DNA of 64,000 nt from Bacteroides congonensis (lineage in GTDB: Bacteria; Bacteroidota; Bacteroidia; Bacteroidales; Bacteroidaceae): NCBI RefSeq assembly GCF_900130125.1, contig NZ_FQXY01000009.1, positions 62,001 to 126,000 of the forward strand, given 5' to 3'. Shown piece after piece: positions 17,750-27,397 of this stretch; within the stretch, counting starts at the first letter, position 1, and each line of letters begins with the position of its first letter. The notes under the pieces are model-generated. The model ran no database searches. It was not told the origin of the DNA and saw only the letters and a list, made by a program, of their open reading frames with translations. The translations under genes and the position numbers were made by a program.

Positions 17750-20356
17750 TTACGGAAGTGGTAACCATTTCTTTATCACCGCCTTTAACTTGTCATGTGC
17801 TATCGGTTTAGCTATAAAATCATTACATCCCGCTTCTTGTGCCGCTTTCCGATCCTGTTCATAAGCAAAAGCACTTTGAGCAATAATAGGAACCGTCGCA
17901 GACAGTTCGCGAATGATTTTCGTAGCTTCCAGTCCGTCCAGATTCGGCATCTTTATATCCATCAGAATAAGATCCGGCTTCACCTCATCATACATCGTGA
18001 CCGCTTCCATACCATCATGCGCACGGACAAGACGATGCTTTTTACCAAGAATAGCTTCCAATAAGTCGAAATTACTGTCCGTGTCTTCTGCCACCAAAAT
18101 ACAGGCTGATTTAACATTATCCCCATCTTTTTCCGCTTCAACATCCGCAGGCAAATCCTTTTCTCCGACCCTCGTAGCCTTGTACGGCAAAGTAAACGTA
18201 AACGTTGTTCCCGCTCCATACTCCGAGCTGACAGAAATCTGCCCGCCGAGCCGTTCGACGATTGACTTACAGATAGACAATCCCAATCCCGTACCCTGCG
18301 CATGCTGATTCAGTTTGGCGAAACGTTCAAATACACGTCCCACTTTCTCCGGTTCAATGCCCGTACCAGTATCCGTCACATGGAAAACAATCTGATTATC
18401 CACCAGTTGATACCCATAACTGATACTCCCTTCTTTCGTGAATTTCACCGAATTTCCTATCAGGTTCGAGATCACCTGGAACACCCGGTTCTTATCCGTT
18501 TCAATCATCAGGCTCTCGTCCGAAGGCTCGTAAACTAGGTTCACTCCCTGCGGAGTACGGAAGATATGCGCATCATGCACTTCCCTGCACAAATGATGCA
18601 GGTTGACAGGCCCGTAAGAGAACTCGATAGTCCCCGATTCAATCTTCGACAAGTCGAGAATCTCGTTAATCAGTGTCAGAAGCCGTTCGTTGTTGGCATC
18701 CACGATATCGTAATACGTCTTTCTCTCTTCCGCGTCGTCACTTTCGGCTATCAGATGCGAGAAGCCGACAATCGCATTCAGCGGAGTACGTATCTCATGG
18801 CTCATATTGGCTAGGAAAGCCGATTTCAGGTTGTCAGACTTTTCCGCTTTCTCTTTGGACGACATGAGTTCCCGCTTCATTATTTCCAGTTCCGTGACAT
18901 CCCATTCGATGCTGACGATAATAGGAGAGGAGAGTTCGTCGCCGTCCACCCGTATCTTCCGTTTGTCGAGGATAATCAGGTTCCCGTTCCTGTCCTTGCC
19001 TTCCGCCGTCCAGTGCATCCCTTTTCCGGTACTGGCCACCTGAATATCTTCCTGCCGCTTCTTCTCTGCCACGATGAACGGATAATAGTCGAAGTCATTC
19101 ATTCCGATAGAGGAATCGTTGAAGACATCCCGGTTGTACGATTCACGATTCCGGTAGATATACCGGAAATCATTATTAATTTCCTTCACTACAATCCCTG
19201 CGGGAAGATTATTAATAGTGGTATCCATAATCAGGTTAAGGCGCTTGATTTGAGCCTCATACCTCATCCGTTCTGAGATATCGTGCGCGAACGACCAGTA
19301 ACTATCTTCTCCCGAATCATTGGTGACCTTGTACATCGTACATTCATACGCCAATATGTCCTTGTTGATTTTCGACGGATGATGCGCGATAAAATTGCTC
19401 TCACCGCCATCCGTAACGTCTTTGCAGCGGGTGTGCCACGCCTCTTGCGTAGGTAAGTCTGCGGCGATGTTGTATATCTTCAACTGACTGATGTCCTTGT
19501 TCTCCGCGATGCCGTGATTGTGAAGGAAGCGACGGTTGGCAAAGATAATCGTGCCATCGGGTTTTGCGGCAAAGATACTCTCTTTCGCGTTGTTGATGGC
19601 ATGAGTCAGTGTATTTATGTCATTTCTCCGGAGCTGTATATCCGTAATATTCTGTATATATCCCTCAAGATTCAGGCTGCCGTCCGGCAGTTGTTCGCGC
19701 AGATATGTCTGGATAGTCATATAAAAAATCTTCCCGTCCAGGCGGATACGGTAACTGATACTTTCCGTGTAGAAATCCTTCAGGTTCCTGTTGCACCATT
19801 CCACAAACATATGCTGGTCTTCTTTCACAATCAGTTCCTTGTACTTGTCAAACGAGATATGCTGCACTTCCTCTTTTGCCAGCACACCCGTGTAACCTTG
19901 ATAATGAAAGACATTCTCATTCGTATTATACGTCCATTGCCCGATTTGAGCCACTTTCTGAATCTCCCGTAGCGTGCGGTTCGTATGCTCCAGTTTGCGT
20001 TTTACGTTACTTCTTTGCGTGATGTCCCGATACTGGCAGAGCACCATGTCGTCATAAGGATACATCAGACATTTAAAATAATACGTCTCATCTTTCAGCA
20101 CCAGTTTGAAATTCTTGCTGATACTTCTTTGCTCTTCAAGCACTTCCCGGAAGACTGGCATTACCCTCTCCCGTGTATATTCCGGCAGAAGTTTGAATAT
20201 ATTCTTCCCTAAAAGTACATCTTCCTGCAGAAACCATGTGTCACATTGGGGCGCGATGTCCACGCAGACGCCATTCCTGTCCACTAATAGCATCGTATCC
20301 GCTGTCAGTTCCAATATTCTCTGTGCATTACTTGCATCATGTAATGTTCTGTCCAT
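17750..20356 (-). CDS. Soluble hybrid histidine kinase with multiple PAS domains and receiver
   Basis: 868 residues and no membrane segments. Four PAS-type units occupy about 1-505; one PAC boundary reads YWSFAHDISERM and the last EWDVTELEIMKREL. The kinase core follows, with SHEIRTPLNA (His520), VISNLIGNSVKF, DTGTGIEP and GTGLGLSICKSIVE. A receiver domain occupies about 750-868, with ILVAEDT and phosphoacceptor Asp800 in LILMDIKMPN. No HTH or HPt domain is attached, so output must go through another protein. The H-box and ATPase motifs closely match the kinase at 4289-6157. The signal is not evident; PAS domains suggest an intracellular small ligand or redox cue. Confidence 0.88.
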   Translation of the reverse strand: MDRTLHDASNAQRILELTADTMLLVDRNGVCVDIAPQCDTWFLQEDVLLGKNIFKLLPEYTRERVMPVFREVLEEQRSISKNFKLVLKDETYYFKCLMYPYDDMVLCQYRDITQRSNVKRKLEHTNRTLREIQKVAQIGQWTYNTNENVFHYQGYTGVLAKEEVQHISFDKYKELIVKEDQHMFVEWCNRNLKDFYTESISYRIRLDGKIFYMTIQTYLREQLPDGSLNLEGYIQNITDIQLRRNDINTLTHAINNAKESIFAAKPDGTIIFANRRFLHNHGIAENKDISQLKIYNIAADLPTQEAWHTRCKDVTDGGESNFIAHHPSKINKDILAYECTMYKVTNDSGEDSYWSFAHDISERMRYEAQIKRLNLIMDTTINNLPAGIVVKEINNDFRYIYRNRESYNRDVFNDSSIGMNDFDYYPFIVAEKKRQEDIQVASTGKGMHWTAEGKDRNGNLIILDKRKIRVDGDELSSPIIVSIEWDVTELEIMKRELMSSKEKAEKSDNLKSAFLANMSHEIRTPLNAIVGFSHLIAESDDAEERKTYYDIVDANNERLLTLINEILDLSKIESGTIEFSYGPVNLHHLCREVHDAHIFRTPQGVNLVYEPSDESLMIETDKNRVFQVISNLIGNSVKFTKEGSISYGYQLVDNQIVFHVTDTGTGIEPEKVGRVFERFAKLNQHAQGTGLGLSICKSIVERLGGQISVSSEYGAGTTFTFTLPYKATRVGEKDLPADVEAEKDGDNVKSACILVAEDTDSNFDLLEAILGKKHRLVRAHDGMEAVTMYDEVKPDLILMDIKMPNLDGLEATKIIRELSATVPIIAQSAFAYEQDRKAAQEAGCNDFIAKPIAHDKLKAVIKKWLPLP

Positions 20357-20430
20357 GTCTGTTTTCTTTTTTAAGATGATTGAGACAGTCGTGTCTCATT
20401 TAAGTTAACAAAAGATTTTGAGATTTGTTT

Positions 20431-21645
20431 CTACTTCTCCGCCCGCTTCGCCTTTTCCCAAGCCCCGCTGCCTTTCTTCTTTCTCAGATACCGTATCCCT
20501 TTCAACACATTGACATTCATGAAAAGGAAATAATACGGAATAAAAAGCAACTTGTTCTTTATCTGCTTGGTAGACAGGTAATACCCCCAATACCCTAAAA
20601 TATAGAAGAGAACCTGCAACCCGAGCAACACCCCATAAAATACCGTTGAGCCGCCCAGTAATAAAATCGCCACATTGAGCGGGAGCAGTGCGAACAGCAG
20701 AAACGGCGTGACCGACCACCGCAACACCCGGTGCGACGTATATTGAAAGCTCAACACCCCGTACCTGAAAGGATTCAGCAACGGGCGCAACCGCCAGATA
20801 GACTGCAACCCGCCCGCAGCAATGCGCACCTTCCTCTTTTCCTCTTCCCGCATATCCGCCGACCCGCTCTCGATGGCATACGCATTGGTGCAATAAGCAA
20901 TCGTGTATCCCTTCATCGTAATCCTCAACGAAAGAATAAAATCATCCAGCAACGTGTCCGGCTCCATCGCCTCGAACAACTTCCGGCGTACGGCAAACAG
21001 CTCTCCCGCAGCCCCCACGGCCGAATACAACCGTGCGTCCAACGCCTTCAACGTCGACTCATACTTCCAGTAAATCCCTTCGCCACCGGCAGCCGCCCCG
21101 TCCTTCGTCTGCACGGCAATCCGTTTCTCACCCGCCACGCAACCGACTTTTTCATCTTGAAAAGCGAGCACAATCTCCCGTATCGCTTCGCGGTTCACCA
21201 TCGTATTGGCATCCGTAAAGACTACGAGCGGCGTATCCACAAGCGCCATTCCTCGTGTCATTGCTGCCGTCTTTCCCTGTCGCAACGGTTGGAAATACAC
21301 CGTCGCCTTTCCTGCCCAGCGAGTCTGCAAACGCTCATTCGTACCGTCATCGCTGCCGTCCGTCACCCAGATAATATGCAACTTATCCGCAGGATAATCG
21401 AGCTCAAGACTATTCTCCATCTTCTCATCCACCACGTCTTCCTCGTTGAAGGCAGTGATGAAGAGCGTCACTTCCGGCAGTTCCTCGTCCGATGCCGGCA
21501 GCGAGCGCTTCACCGGCTTCACGAAAAACTCCTTCAGCTTGACCAGAATATACAGCACAATCCCGTAGCCCAGATATGTATAGAACACGATGAACAGGGC
21601 AAACCAAAATATAATTTCAAGCCAAAGAGTAAGGGTATCGTTCAT
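20431..21645 (-). CDS. Membrane-bound family 2 glycosyltransferase
   Basis: 404 residues. An N-terminal helix (about 10-33) precedes a GT2 catalytic domain (about 55-290) with LFITAFNEEDVV, WVTDGSDDGT, the DxD-like VVFTDANTMV and an acceptor-site DDFILS. Three or more C-terminal helices (about 300-385) and a basic tail follow. The layout resembles polysaccharide-type GT2 enzymes that couple synthesis to the membrane. It is the last gene of the eight-gene polysaccharide operon that starts at 29506. The sugar specificity cannot be inferred. Confidence 0.86.
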   Translation of the reverse strand: MNDTLTLWLEIIFWFALFIVFYTYLGYGIVLYILVKLKEFFVKPVKRSLPASDEELPEVTLFITAFNEEDVVDEKMENSLELDYPADKLHIIWVTDGSDDGTNERLQTRWAGKATVYFQPLRQGKTAAMTRGMALVDTPLVVFTDANTMVNREAIREIVLAFQDEKVGCVAGEKRIAVQTKDGAAAGGEGIYWKYESTLKALDARLYSAVGAAGELFAVRRKLFEAMEPDTLLDDFILSLRITMKGYTIAYCTNAYAIESGSADMREEEKRKVRIAAGGLQSIWRLRPLLNPFRYGVLSFQYTSHRVLRWSVTPFLLFALLPLNVAILLLGGSTVFYGVLLGLQVLFYILGYWGYYLSTKQIKNKLLFIPYYFLFMNVNVLKGIRYLRKKKGSGAWEKAKRAEK

Positions 21646-21701
21646 GGTCGTATTATTTGTTTAAATGGATATTATTCAATTCGTTTCAATCATTCATCTT
21701 T

Positions 21702-22565
21702 CTATTTCTTCTTTGTTACAAGATTACTGTCCTCATCCTTATACTCCTTCTTTTTCGTGAAAAGCCCGCCGATACCTTTCAGCCTGCTGACGACACGCAC
21801 CCTGAAACTATCGAACAACGAACCGTCAGCCCCCACAGTGCCATATCCGGTCACAGCCCTTGCCCGCCTTTTGCGTACAAAAGCGATTTTCCCGTACGCC
21901 TTCAGTTGCAGAGCCAGATACCCGTCCTCGCCCCGGATAATATCCGTGCGAATCCCCGTTTCTCGTGCAAAGTCCGTGCGGTAGGCAAACACGAGCCCGC
22001 GTACACTAAGTTCAGGACGTTTAAAAGATTGCAACCATAAATGCAGGTCGCGCGTTGCTTCATAGAATTTCAGTCCCAGCCAGGGATGCTCTTTGTCCGG
22101 AATGTAGCTCCACAGTGAGCTGACAGCTACTATACCGGGCTTTTCAAGCGCATCCACCATCGTTTCGACATACCTCGGCGGATACATGGTGTCAGAATCA
22201 ATATTAATATGATATTTGCCCCGCGCATGATTTAATCCGCAGAGACGGGCAAAGCCGCAACTATGCCGTGTTTCCGTGAAATAAGGCACTCCGCATGCCT
22301 CATAGATTTCCGCCGTGCGGTCTTTCGATTCGTTATCCACACCGATGATTTCTACGGGATATTTACACTGCATCTCGCTCAGCGACCAGAGGCAGGCAAG
22401 CAGATGCTTTTCTTCATTGTATCCGATGAGGGACACCGTGACAAGCGGTTCCTTGCTCTGCAATCCTGCGAGATTGCGGCGCACCTCTTCGATAACGGAC
22501 TGCGGGGCTTCCGCAAAAGGTTTTTCGTATACCTGTAAATACTTGGAATACCATTTCATAGACAT
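21702..22565 (-). CDS. Family 2 glycosyltransferase
   Basis: 287 residues and soluble. The GT-A core has VTVSLIGYNEEKHL, EIIGVDNESKDRT and the metal-binding NIDSDTMYPP. An unusual N-terminal 40 residues (KYLQVYEKPFAEAPQSVIEE) precedes the core. The C-terminus is short and basic. The start at 22565 is followed by a second ATG two codons later. The gene starts 8 bp after the GT4 gene at 22574 stops, so the pair is tightly coupled. It adds one sugar to a growing oligosaccharide on the cytoplasmic face. Confidence 0.85.
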   Translation of the reverse strand: MSMKWYSKYLQVYEKPFAEAPQSVIEEVRRNLAGLQSKEPLVTVSLIGYNEEKHLLACLWSLSEMQCKYPVEIIGVDNESKDRTAEIYEACGVPYFTETRHSCGFARLCGLNHARGKYHINIDSDTMYPPRYVETMVDALEKPGIVAVSSLWSYIPDKEHPWLGLKFYEATRDLHLWLQSFKRPELSVRGLVFAYRTDFARETGIRTDIIRGEDGYLALQLKAYGKIAFVRKRRARAVTGYGTVGADGSLFDSFRVRVVSRLKGIGGLFTKKKEYKDEDSNLVTKKK

Positions 22566-22573
22566 TGGATGCT

Positions 22574-23728
22574 TTATTTGTTATCGGATGCCGGAACAAG
22601 ACTCTCGAACAGTCGTTTCCATTGCCCGGCTATATTTTCTATCCGGAACCGCCGGACGTCGATTCGTCCTTGCCGTCCCATCTCTTTGCGTATATCCTCA
22701 TGCTCGATCAGATACGAAATCTTCCCGGCCAGTTCTTCTATATTTCCGTCTTCCACCAGCAAGCCGTCCTTTCCGTCGTCGATAATATCCCTCGGCCCGC
22801 AAGGACACGTGAACGAGACGGGCGGCACGCCGCATGCCATCGCTTCGATGATGACCATTCCGAACCCTTCGAAGCGGGACGACAGGGCGAATATGGAACT
22901 CTCGCAATATTTGTTGACAATGTCCGGCACGGTAGGTTCGAGGATACAGCTATCCGTGATTCCCAGCGAGTCAATCTGCTGCTGAAGTTGTTCGCGCATC
23001 CCGTCCCCGTAGATGCGCAACACCCAGTCCGGGTGCTTCCGGGCTACGATTTGCCAGGCGGGAATCAGCCGGTCGAACCCTTTCTGCGGGACGTAACGCC
23101 CGACGGCAATCACCTGTTTGCTGTTCCCGTCGGAAACCTTGTCCGGAAAGAAAGGAAGCGGGTTGTGAATCACTTCCACGTTCGACAGTTCCGTCCATTC
23201 GCGCGCGTCCTCGTGGCTCAGCACGATGAAACGTTCCAGTTGGCGGAGCTGACGGTACAATTGCGCTCTCCAGTACCGCCTTGCGATAGCCCGTATGAAG
23301 GCGGGCAGGCGGCTGTTGCTGAAATCCCTGTAATTGGACTTGTTGAAATGTATCTCGCCCAGTTTCACGCTGCCGTCCGTCATGCTGTTGATAAAGTTGA
23401 TGTCGCGGCGGAGCAGGGAGATGGTGATGTCCGGCTTGATCTGATGCAGGCATTCGTTCAGTTTCCTCTTGAAAAGCCCTTGCTTGACGATATATTTCGG
23501 AAGCCTTTTGTAAAGCGGCATTCCGTTCAGTTGGTCGTAGTCGATGTCAAGCTGGTGAAGGATGATGGACGGGTGCAGGTCATAATATGGCTTCCGGTCT
23601 TTGCCTTCCGTCATGATGATATGTATTTCGTAACCGAACACTTCGGCAAAATAATTCGCTTTCAGTGTCAGCACCCGTTCCATGCCGCTGGGATAGTAGA
23701 GTGCAGGGATACAATAAGCTATTTTCAT
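22574..23728 (-). CDS. Family 4 glycosyltransferase
   Basis: 384 residues with a GT-B fold. The N-terminal domain opens MKIAYCIPALYYPSGMERV, with the glycine-containing loop usual in GT4. The C-terminal donor-binding domain has VIAVGRYVPQKGFDRLI and the E-x7-E motif in LSSRFEGFGMVIIEAMACG. Length is typical. Retaining transfer from a nucleotide sugar is expected; donor and acceptor are unknown. It is the sixth gene of the polysaccharide operon. Confidence 0.9.
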   Translation of the reverse strand: MKIAYCIPALYYPSGMERVLTLKANYFAEVFGYEIHIIMTEGKDRKPYYDLHPSIILHQLDIDYDQLNGMPLYKRLPKYIVKQGLFKRKLNECLHQIKPDITISLLRRDINFINSMTDGSVKLGEIHFNKSNYRDFSNSRLPAFIRAIARRYWRAQLYRQLRQLERFIVLSHEDAREWTELSNVEVIHNPLPFFPDKVSDGNSKQVIAVGRYVPQKGFDRLIPAWQIVARKHPDWVLRIYGDGMREQLQQQIDSLGITDSCILEPTVPDIVNKYCESSIFALSSRFEGFGMVIIEAMACGVPPVSFTCPCGPRDIIDDGKDGLLVEDGNIEELAGKISYLIEHEDIRKEMGRQGRIDVRRFRIENIAGQWKRLFESLVPASDNK

Positions 23729-23777
23729 TGTTTTATCAATATATTGTTTGTTCTATAACTACTAAAAAATACCTGCC

Positions 23778-24902
23778 CTATATGGAGACACCCACTTTGT
23801 CGATGACCTTTTGCATTTGCGCTTTCCATGAGAGCGGGCGGACGGATTCACGGATTTCCGCGGGAGTCATAGATTGATTCCGTTGGAAATCAATCAGTTT
23901 CCCGATATCCACGGGCGATTCGTCCGGTGGCGTTTTCCACACATACGGCATCCGTTCGAAGTCCTCGTCCGTCTCCGAGTAAGTGAAGGCAAATCCGCGC
24001 GCAGCGTATTCACGGTTTTTCAGCGTCTTGATGTAGGTGATTCCGCTTCGGTGGCGTCCCAGGCTGCCGATGGCGAAATCCGTCTGTTCGAACAGTGTGT
24101 CCAGCTCTTCGCCGTGCAAAGGCCCGTGTATGCGGACATACTCTTCCAGATGGTTCTCCTGAATGACCGGCAGGATTTCCGCACGTTCCCGTTCACCGGT
24201 CAGCGGCCCTACGATATGGAAATAAACCTTATATTCGGGATTCGTCCGGTAATACTCCGCCAGTCCGCGCACGAGGCGGTCGAATCCGTGCCAGTAATGC
24301 ACTTCGGCCACGCCGATAAGGTGCAGCTCGTGTGAAGTGTCGTTGCAGTGCCGCTTCATCGGGATGTCATCAAAATCTATCCCGTTGGATATACGTATCG
24401 TGCGCCCGCCGAAGATAGTCTCCGCATTGGAAAAAGTGACGATGCCGTCCAGTCTCTTCGCCAGGCTCCGACGGAAAAAGCGGTCGACGGCCAGTCCCAG
24501 TTTCATCGACCGGGTGACGTATTCCTGGTCGTAAGGGTAAGTCGGAATTTCCATGACTACCTTTGCGCCGGTACGCTTCAATCGTTTCGCCAGCCGCAGC
24601 GTGAAAGGGTTGGCATTATGATAAGAGCGGATATACACCAGTCCGATTCCCTCGCGGCGTGCATATTCGATGATGGGGGAGTAGTAAACCCGTTTCCATA
24701 ATTTAGCGGTGAATCCCTTGCCGAAATCAGCAATCACTTCATCGTCCACCATCCAGCGGCGTTCGCCGTAGGGGGTGACGTTGTAGTGGCACAAGTGTAC
24801 GTCCACTCCGCATTCTTTGAGGGCTTTCACCTGATAATGAATCTTTTTGCTGATTCCGTTGGCTTCGTTAAAGCCGTGAAATATGATGAATAAGGCTTTC
24901 AT
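23778..24902 (-). CDS. GT-B glycosyltransferase (GT4-like)
   Basis: 374 residues. It starts MKALFIIFHGFNEANGISKK, a GT-B nucleotide-fold opening with a GIS loop. The middle has VVMEIPTYPYDQEYV and FSNAETIFGG, then IRISNGIDFDDIPM, the usual interdomain linker of GT4-like enzymes. The C-terminal domain is less typical: the classical E-x7-E is not obvious, and GSLGRHRSGI sits where it would be expected. Family assignment is therefore firm at the fold level and weaker at the family level. Confidence 0.8.
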   Translation of the reverse strand: MKALFIIFHGFNEANGISKKIHYQVKALKECGVDVHLCHYNVTPYGERRWMVDDEVIADFGKGFTAKLWKRVYYSPIIEYARREGIGLVYIRSYHNANPFTLRLAKRLKRTGAKVVMEIPTYPYDQEYVTRSMKLGLAVDRFFRRSLAKRLDGIVTFSNAETIFGGRTIRISNGIDFDDIPMKRHCNDTSHELHLIGVAEVHYWHGFDRLVRGLAEYYRTNPEYKVYFHIVGPLTGERERAEILPVIQENHLEEYVRIHGPLHGEELDTLFEQTDFAIGSLGRHRSGITYIKTLKNREYAARGFAFTYSETDEDFERMPYVWKTPPDESPVDIGKLIDFQRNQSMTPAEIRESVRPLSWKAQMQKVIDKVGVSI

Positions 24903-24957
24903 TCGTTCTTTTCTCTGTATTCAATAGATTGTTTATTTTGCTTTTTTACTCTCTGAT

Positions 24958-25869
24958 TCAAACGATTCGGGCAATGATTTGTTCCCGGTATTCGTCGCCG
25001 GCGTCGGACACTTCGCTGCCGATGGCAGTCTCGTTTACATATTTTCGTGCCAGTTTCACTTTCTTCCGTGTCCCCATCCGCCACCATTCATATTCCACGT
25101 CCATGTGTCCTGCGTCTATCGCCTGGTATCCGGCTTTGTGCAAGTCGTAGGCAAGCACCGTGGCAGTGGGGCCGAGGGCAATCAGGAACAGCACGTCCTT
25201 ATCCTGCTTGCAGGCTTCCTGCCTTATGTCGTCTATGCGGTCGAACGCGTTCCGGGACGGGCAGAGGATACGCCGGATACTCCGGGCATTGTCAAAGAGG
25301 TCGTTGCCTACACCGAGACGGCTTTTCTCCCCTTCGATAAAAACGACATTCCGGTCGTCCCAGATTTGCTTCATGTCGTGAAACCACCGGCCGGCATTCT
25401 CCTTGTCGGCGAAATCCATGTAGGGACGCGTGACGAATGCGTTATAATACTTCCGTCCGGGCACGAGCAACCTGTCCCACCACGAACCGTAAATAAAGAA
25501 ATGTGTCCGCCAAAACCGCCGGCTCTTCCTTATATAGCGGTAAAGATTGCTGAATGTATCTGGAATACAGACGATATGCCCTTCCTCATTGCTTGCCAGT
25601 ATCTCCACCAATCTCTGTGCCAGTAGCGGGTTCCCCGTCTGGAACTTGAGTTTCTTGTCCGGTCTGGTCAGCAGGATTTCTCCATCGCCCAGGCGGCTGA
25701 CAGAGCAGCGGTCGTCTATGATTTTACGGATTGTATCGCCGATAGATGCCACTTGCGGTACAATTCCATGTTTTTTCCTTAACGCCAGATACCAGAAATT
25801 GTACCACTCTACCGTGCTGCCATATCTTATCTTATAGCGTATGGTTATAAAAATGTTCCGTATATTCAT
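24958..25869 (-). CDS. SP_1767-family glycosyltransferase (GT-D fold, DUF1792)
   Basis: 303 residues. The signature is SVSRLGDGEILL (about 55-66), which holds the D-x-E motif of the GT-D fold described for DUF1792 proteins. VVFIEGEKSRLGVGNDLF and FLIALGPTATVLAYDL are further conserved blocks. Streptococcal relatives add glucose in a protein O-glycosylation pathway; here the setting is a polysaccharide operon, so the acceptor is probably lipid-linked. The gene starts 2 bp after the flippase gene ends, which indicates tight coupling. Confidence 0.85.
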   Translation of the reverse strand: MNIRNIFITIRYKIRYGSTVEWYNFWYLALRKKHGIVPQVASIGDTIRKIIDDRCSVSRLGDGEILLTRPDKKLKFQTGNPLLAQRLVEILASNEEGHIVCIPDTFSNLYRYIRKSRRFWRTHFFIYGSWWDRLLVPGRKYYNAFVTRPYMDFADKENAGRWFHDMKQIWDDRNVVFIEGEKSRLGVGNDLFDNARSIRRILCPSRNAFDRIDDIRQEACKQDKDVLFLIALGPTATVLAYDLHKAGYQAIDAGHMDVEYEWWRMGTRKKVKLARKYVNETAIGSEVSDAGDEYREQIIARIV

Positions 25870-25871
25870 AG

Positions 25872-27326
25872 TTATATAGACTTTTTTGTCAGCGACCGCA
25901 CCTTTCCGATAATATCGTACTCGCGTGTCATCTGTATATAAATGCCAAAGATAATAAAACTAACGATACTTTTGGCTATAATTGTAAAAAATATGTTCAT
26001 ACCTTCCATCGCCCATTGCATGGGGACGAGTGCCGCCGCCATCAGCAGGCTGACCGCGAGCGGCGAAATAAGCTGACGTATGAACGGCCACGCGCTCTGC
26101 CGGAAAGTCACCCGGTACATCTGCCAGTAGCACTGCGCGAAATTGATGGTGAACGTCACCACGATGCAGGCGGCTACCGCTGTCAGTGTGCCGAAATGGA
26201 AGATTCCGAGCAGTATCCCCGCTACGTTGAGTGTGGACGAGAACACGCCGCAGACGAACAGGCTGCGTGTGTCGCCTGCCGCCTGAAAGATGGAGCCGGA
26301 CGAGGAAAGGATAATCTGTATCCCGACCGAAAGCGCCAGTATCCGGAATACGGGTACGGACGGCAGCCATTGGTCGCCGAAGATAATCAGCGTCACTTCT
26401 TCCGCCGTAAAGAAAAGCAACACGCTGAGCGGCAGGCCGATGAACGCAAGGAAGCGGACAATGCGTTCGTAAGAGCCGGCCAGTTTTCCTTTGTCGTTCT
26501 GGAAATCGCTGAAAATGGGGTGCATCACGGGCGTGATGACTTGCGTGATGTTTTGCAGGGGAAGCATCATCAGGCGGTAGGATTTTTCGTAATATCCGAG
26601 GGGGGACATACCCATGTATTTGCCAATCAGCAGTTTGTCCAGATTGCGGCTGAAATAATTGATGACGTTGAACAGGAACTGGTAGGCGGAGTAGGAGAAA
26701 ATCTTCCGTAGCGGCGTCAGTCCCAACGTGAAGCGCAACCGCTGCGGATAACGCTGGTAGGAGATGGCGAATATCAGGACGCTGGAAAGTATCGGGTTGA
26801 TAATCAGTGCATACAGTCCCGCCCCGCAGAGGGCTGCGGTCACGGCTGCTGCACCGCCGGACAGTTGTATGACGAAGCTGCGGATGGCGATAAACTTGAA
26901 CTCCTTGTTGCGGTAGAACAGCGCTCCGGGCACGATGGTGGCGGAAGCGAAAAGCAGGTTGACGGAGAGCAGTTGGCACAGCGTGCGCAGGATTTCGCTC
27001 CCGTAATAGTCGGCGATGAGCCATGACGCGGCAAAGAACAGCACACTGATACCGATGCCCGTCCACACCGTGAACGAGAAGATGTCCGACAGTTCCTCTT
27101 TGGTCAGCGACTTATGCTGCACGATGGCAGGGGACACCCCCATGTCGGTGAAAAGGTTGAAAAACGCGATAATCACGGAAGCGATGGCCACCACTCCGAA
27201 GTCGTCCGGCGAGAGCAGGCGTGCCAGTACGCCTGCCACCACAAGCGAGATGATGACGCCGCTGTACTTGGCGAGTGCGGTGTAAAATACTCCGGAGAAG
27301 AGTTGTCCTTTGATATTGTTTGTCAT
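25872..27326 (-). CDS. Polysaccharide flippase (Wzx/PST family, MOP superfamily)
   Basis: 484 residues with about 12-14 hydrophobic helices. The opening LFSGVFYTALAKYSGVII and GVLARLLSPDDFGVVAIA are characteristic of lipopolysaccharide biosynthesis proteins related to WzxC and TuaB. The protein moves undecaprenyl-linked repeat units across the inner membrane. It is the only flippase seen in either polysaccharide operon, so it presumably serves the polymerase and chain-length protein encoded at 39.5-43.0 kb. The final residues are basic. Confidence 0.92.
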   Translation of the reverse strand: MTNNIKGQLFSGVFYTALAKYSGVIISLVVAGVLARLLSPDDFGVVAIASVIIAFFNLFTDMGVSPAIVQHKSLTKEELSDIFSFTVWTGIGISVLFFAASWLIADYYGSEILRTLCQLLSVNLLFASATIVPGALFYRNKEFKFIAIRSFVIQLSGGAAAVTAALCGAGLYALIINPILSSVLIFAISYQRYPQRLRFTLGLTPLRKIFSYSAYQFLFNVINYFSRNLDKLLIGKYMGMSPLGYYEKSYRLMMLPLQNITQVITPVMHPIFSDFQNDKGKLAGSYERIVRFLAFIGLPLSVLLFFTAEEVTLIIFGDQWLPSVPVFRILALSVGIQIILSSSGSIFQAAGDTRSLFVCGVFSSTLNVAGILLGIFHFGTLTAVAACIVVTFTINFAQCYWQMYRVTFRQSAWPFIRQLISPLAVSLLMAAALVPMQWAMEGMNIFFTIIAKSIVSFIIFGIYIQMTREYDIIGKVRSLTKKSI

Positions 27327-27397
27327 TGTTGATAGTTGTTATTCTTAACTCATTGTTAATGGTTATTGTTTTAACTCATTATTTAAGATTGTTGTTA

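Noticed and set aside
20731..21984. A 417-codon open frame opposite two glycosyltransferase genes
   Set aside because: Rich in Arg, His and Pro with no domain; it crosses the junction of two well-supported genes. It is a codon-usage shadow.
22565..23758. A 397-codon open frame opposite the GT4 gene
   Set aside because: Exact shadow of a clear GT-B enzyme; composition is not protein-like.
25960..27066. A 368-codon frame on the same strand as the flippase, in another frame
   Set aside because: The flippase frame has the correct helices and family motifs; the alternative is Arg/His rich with no domain.
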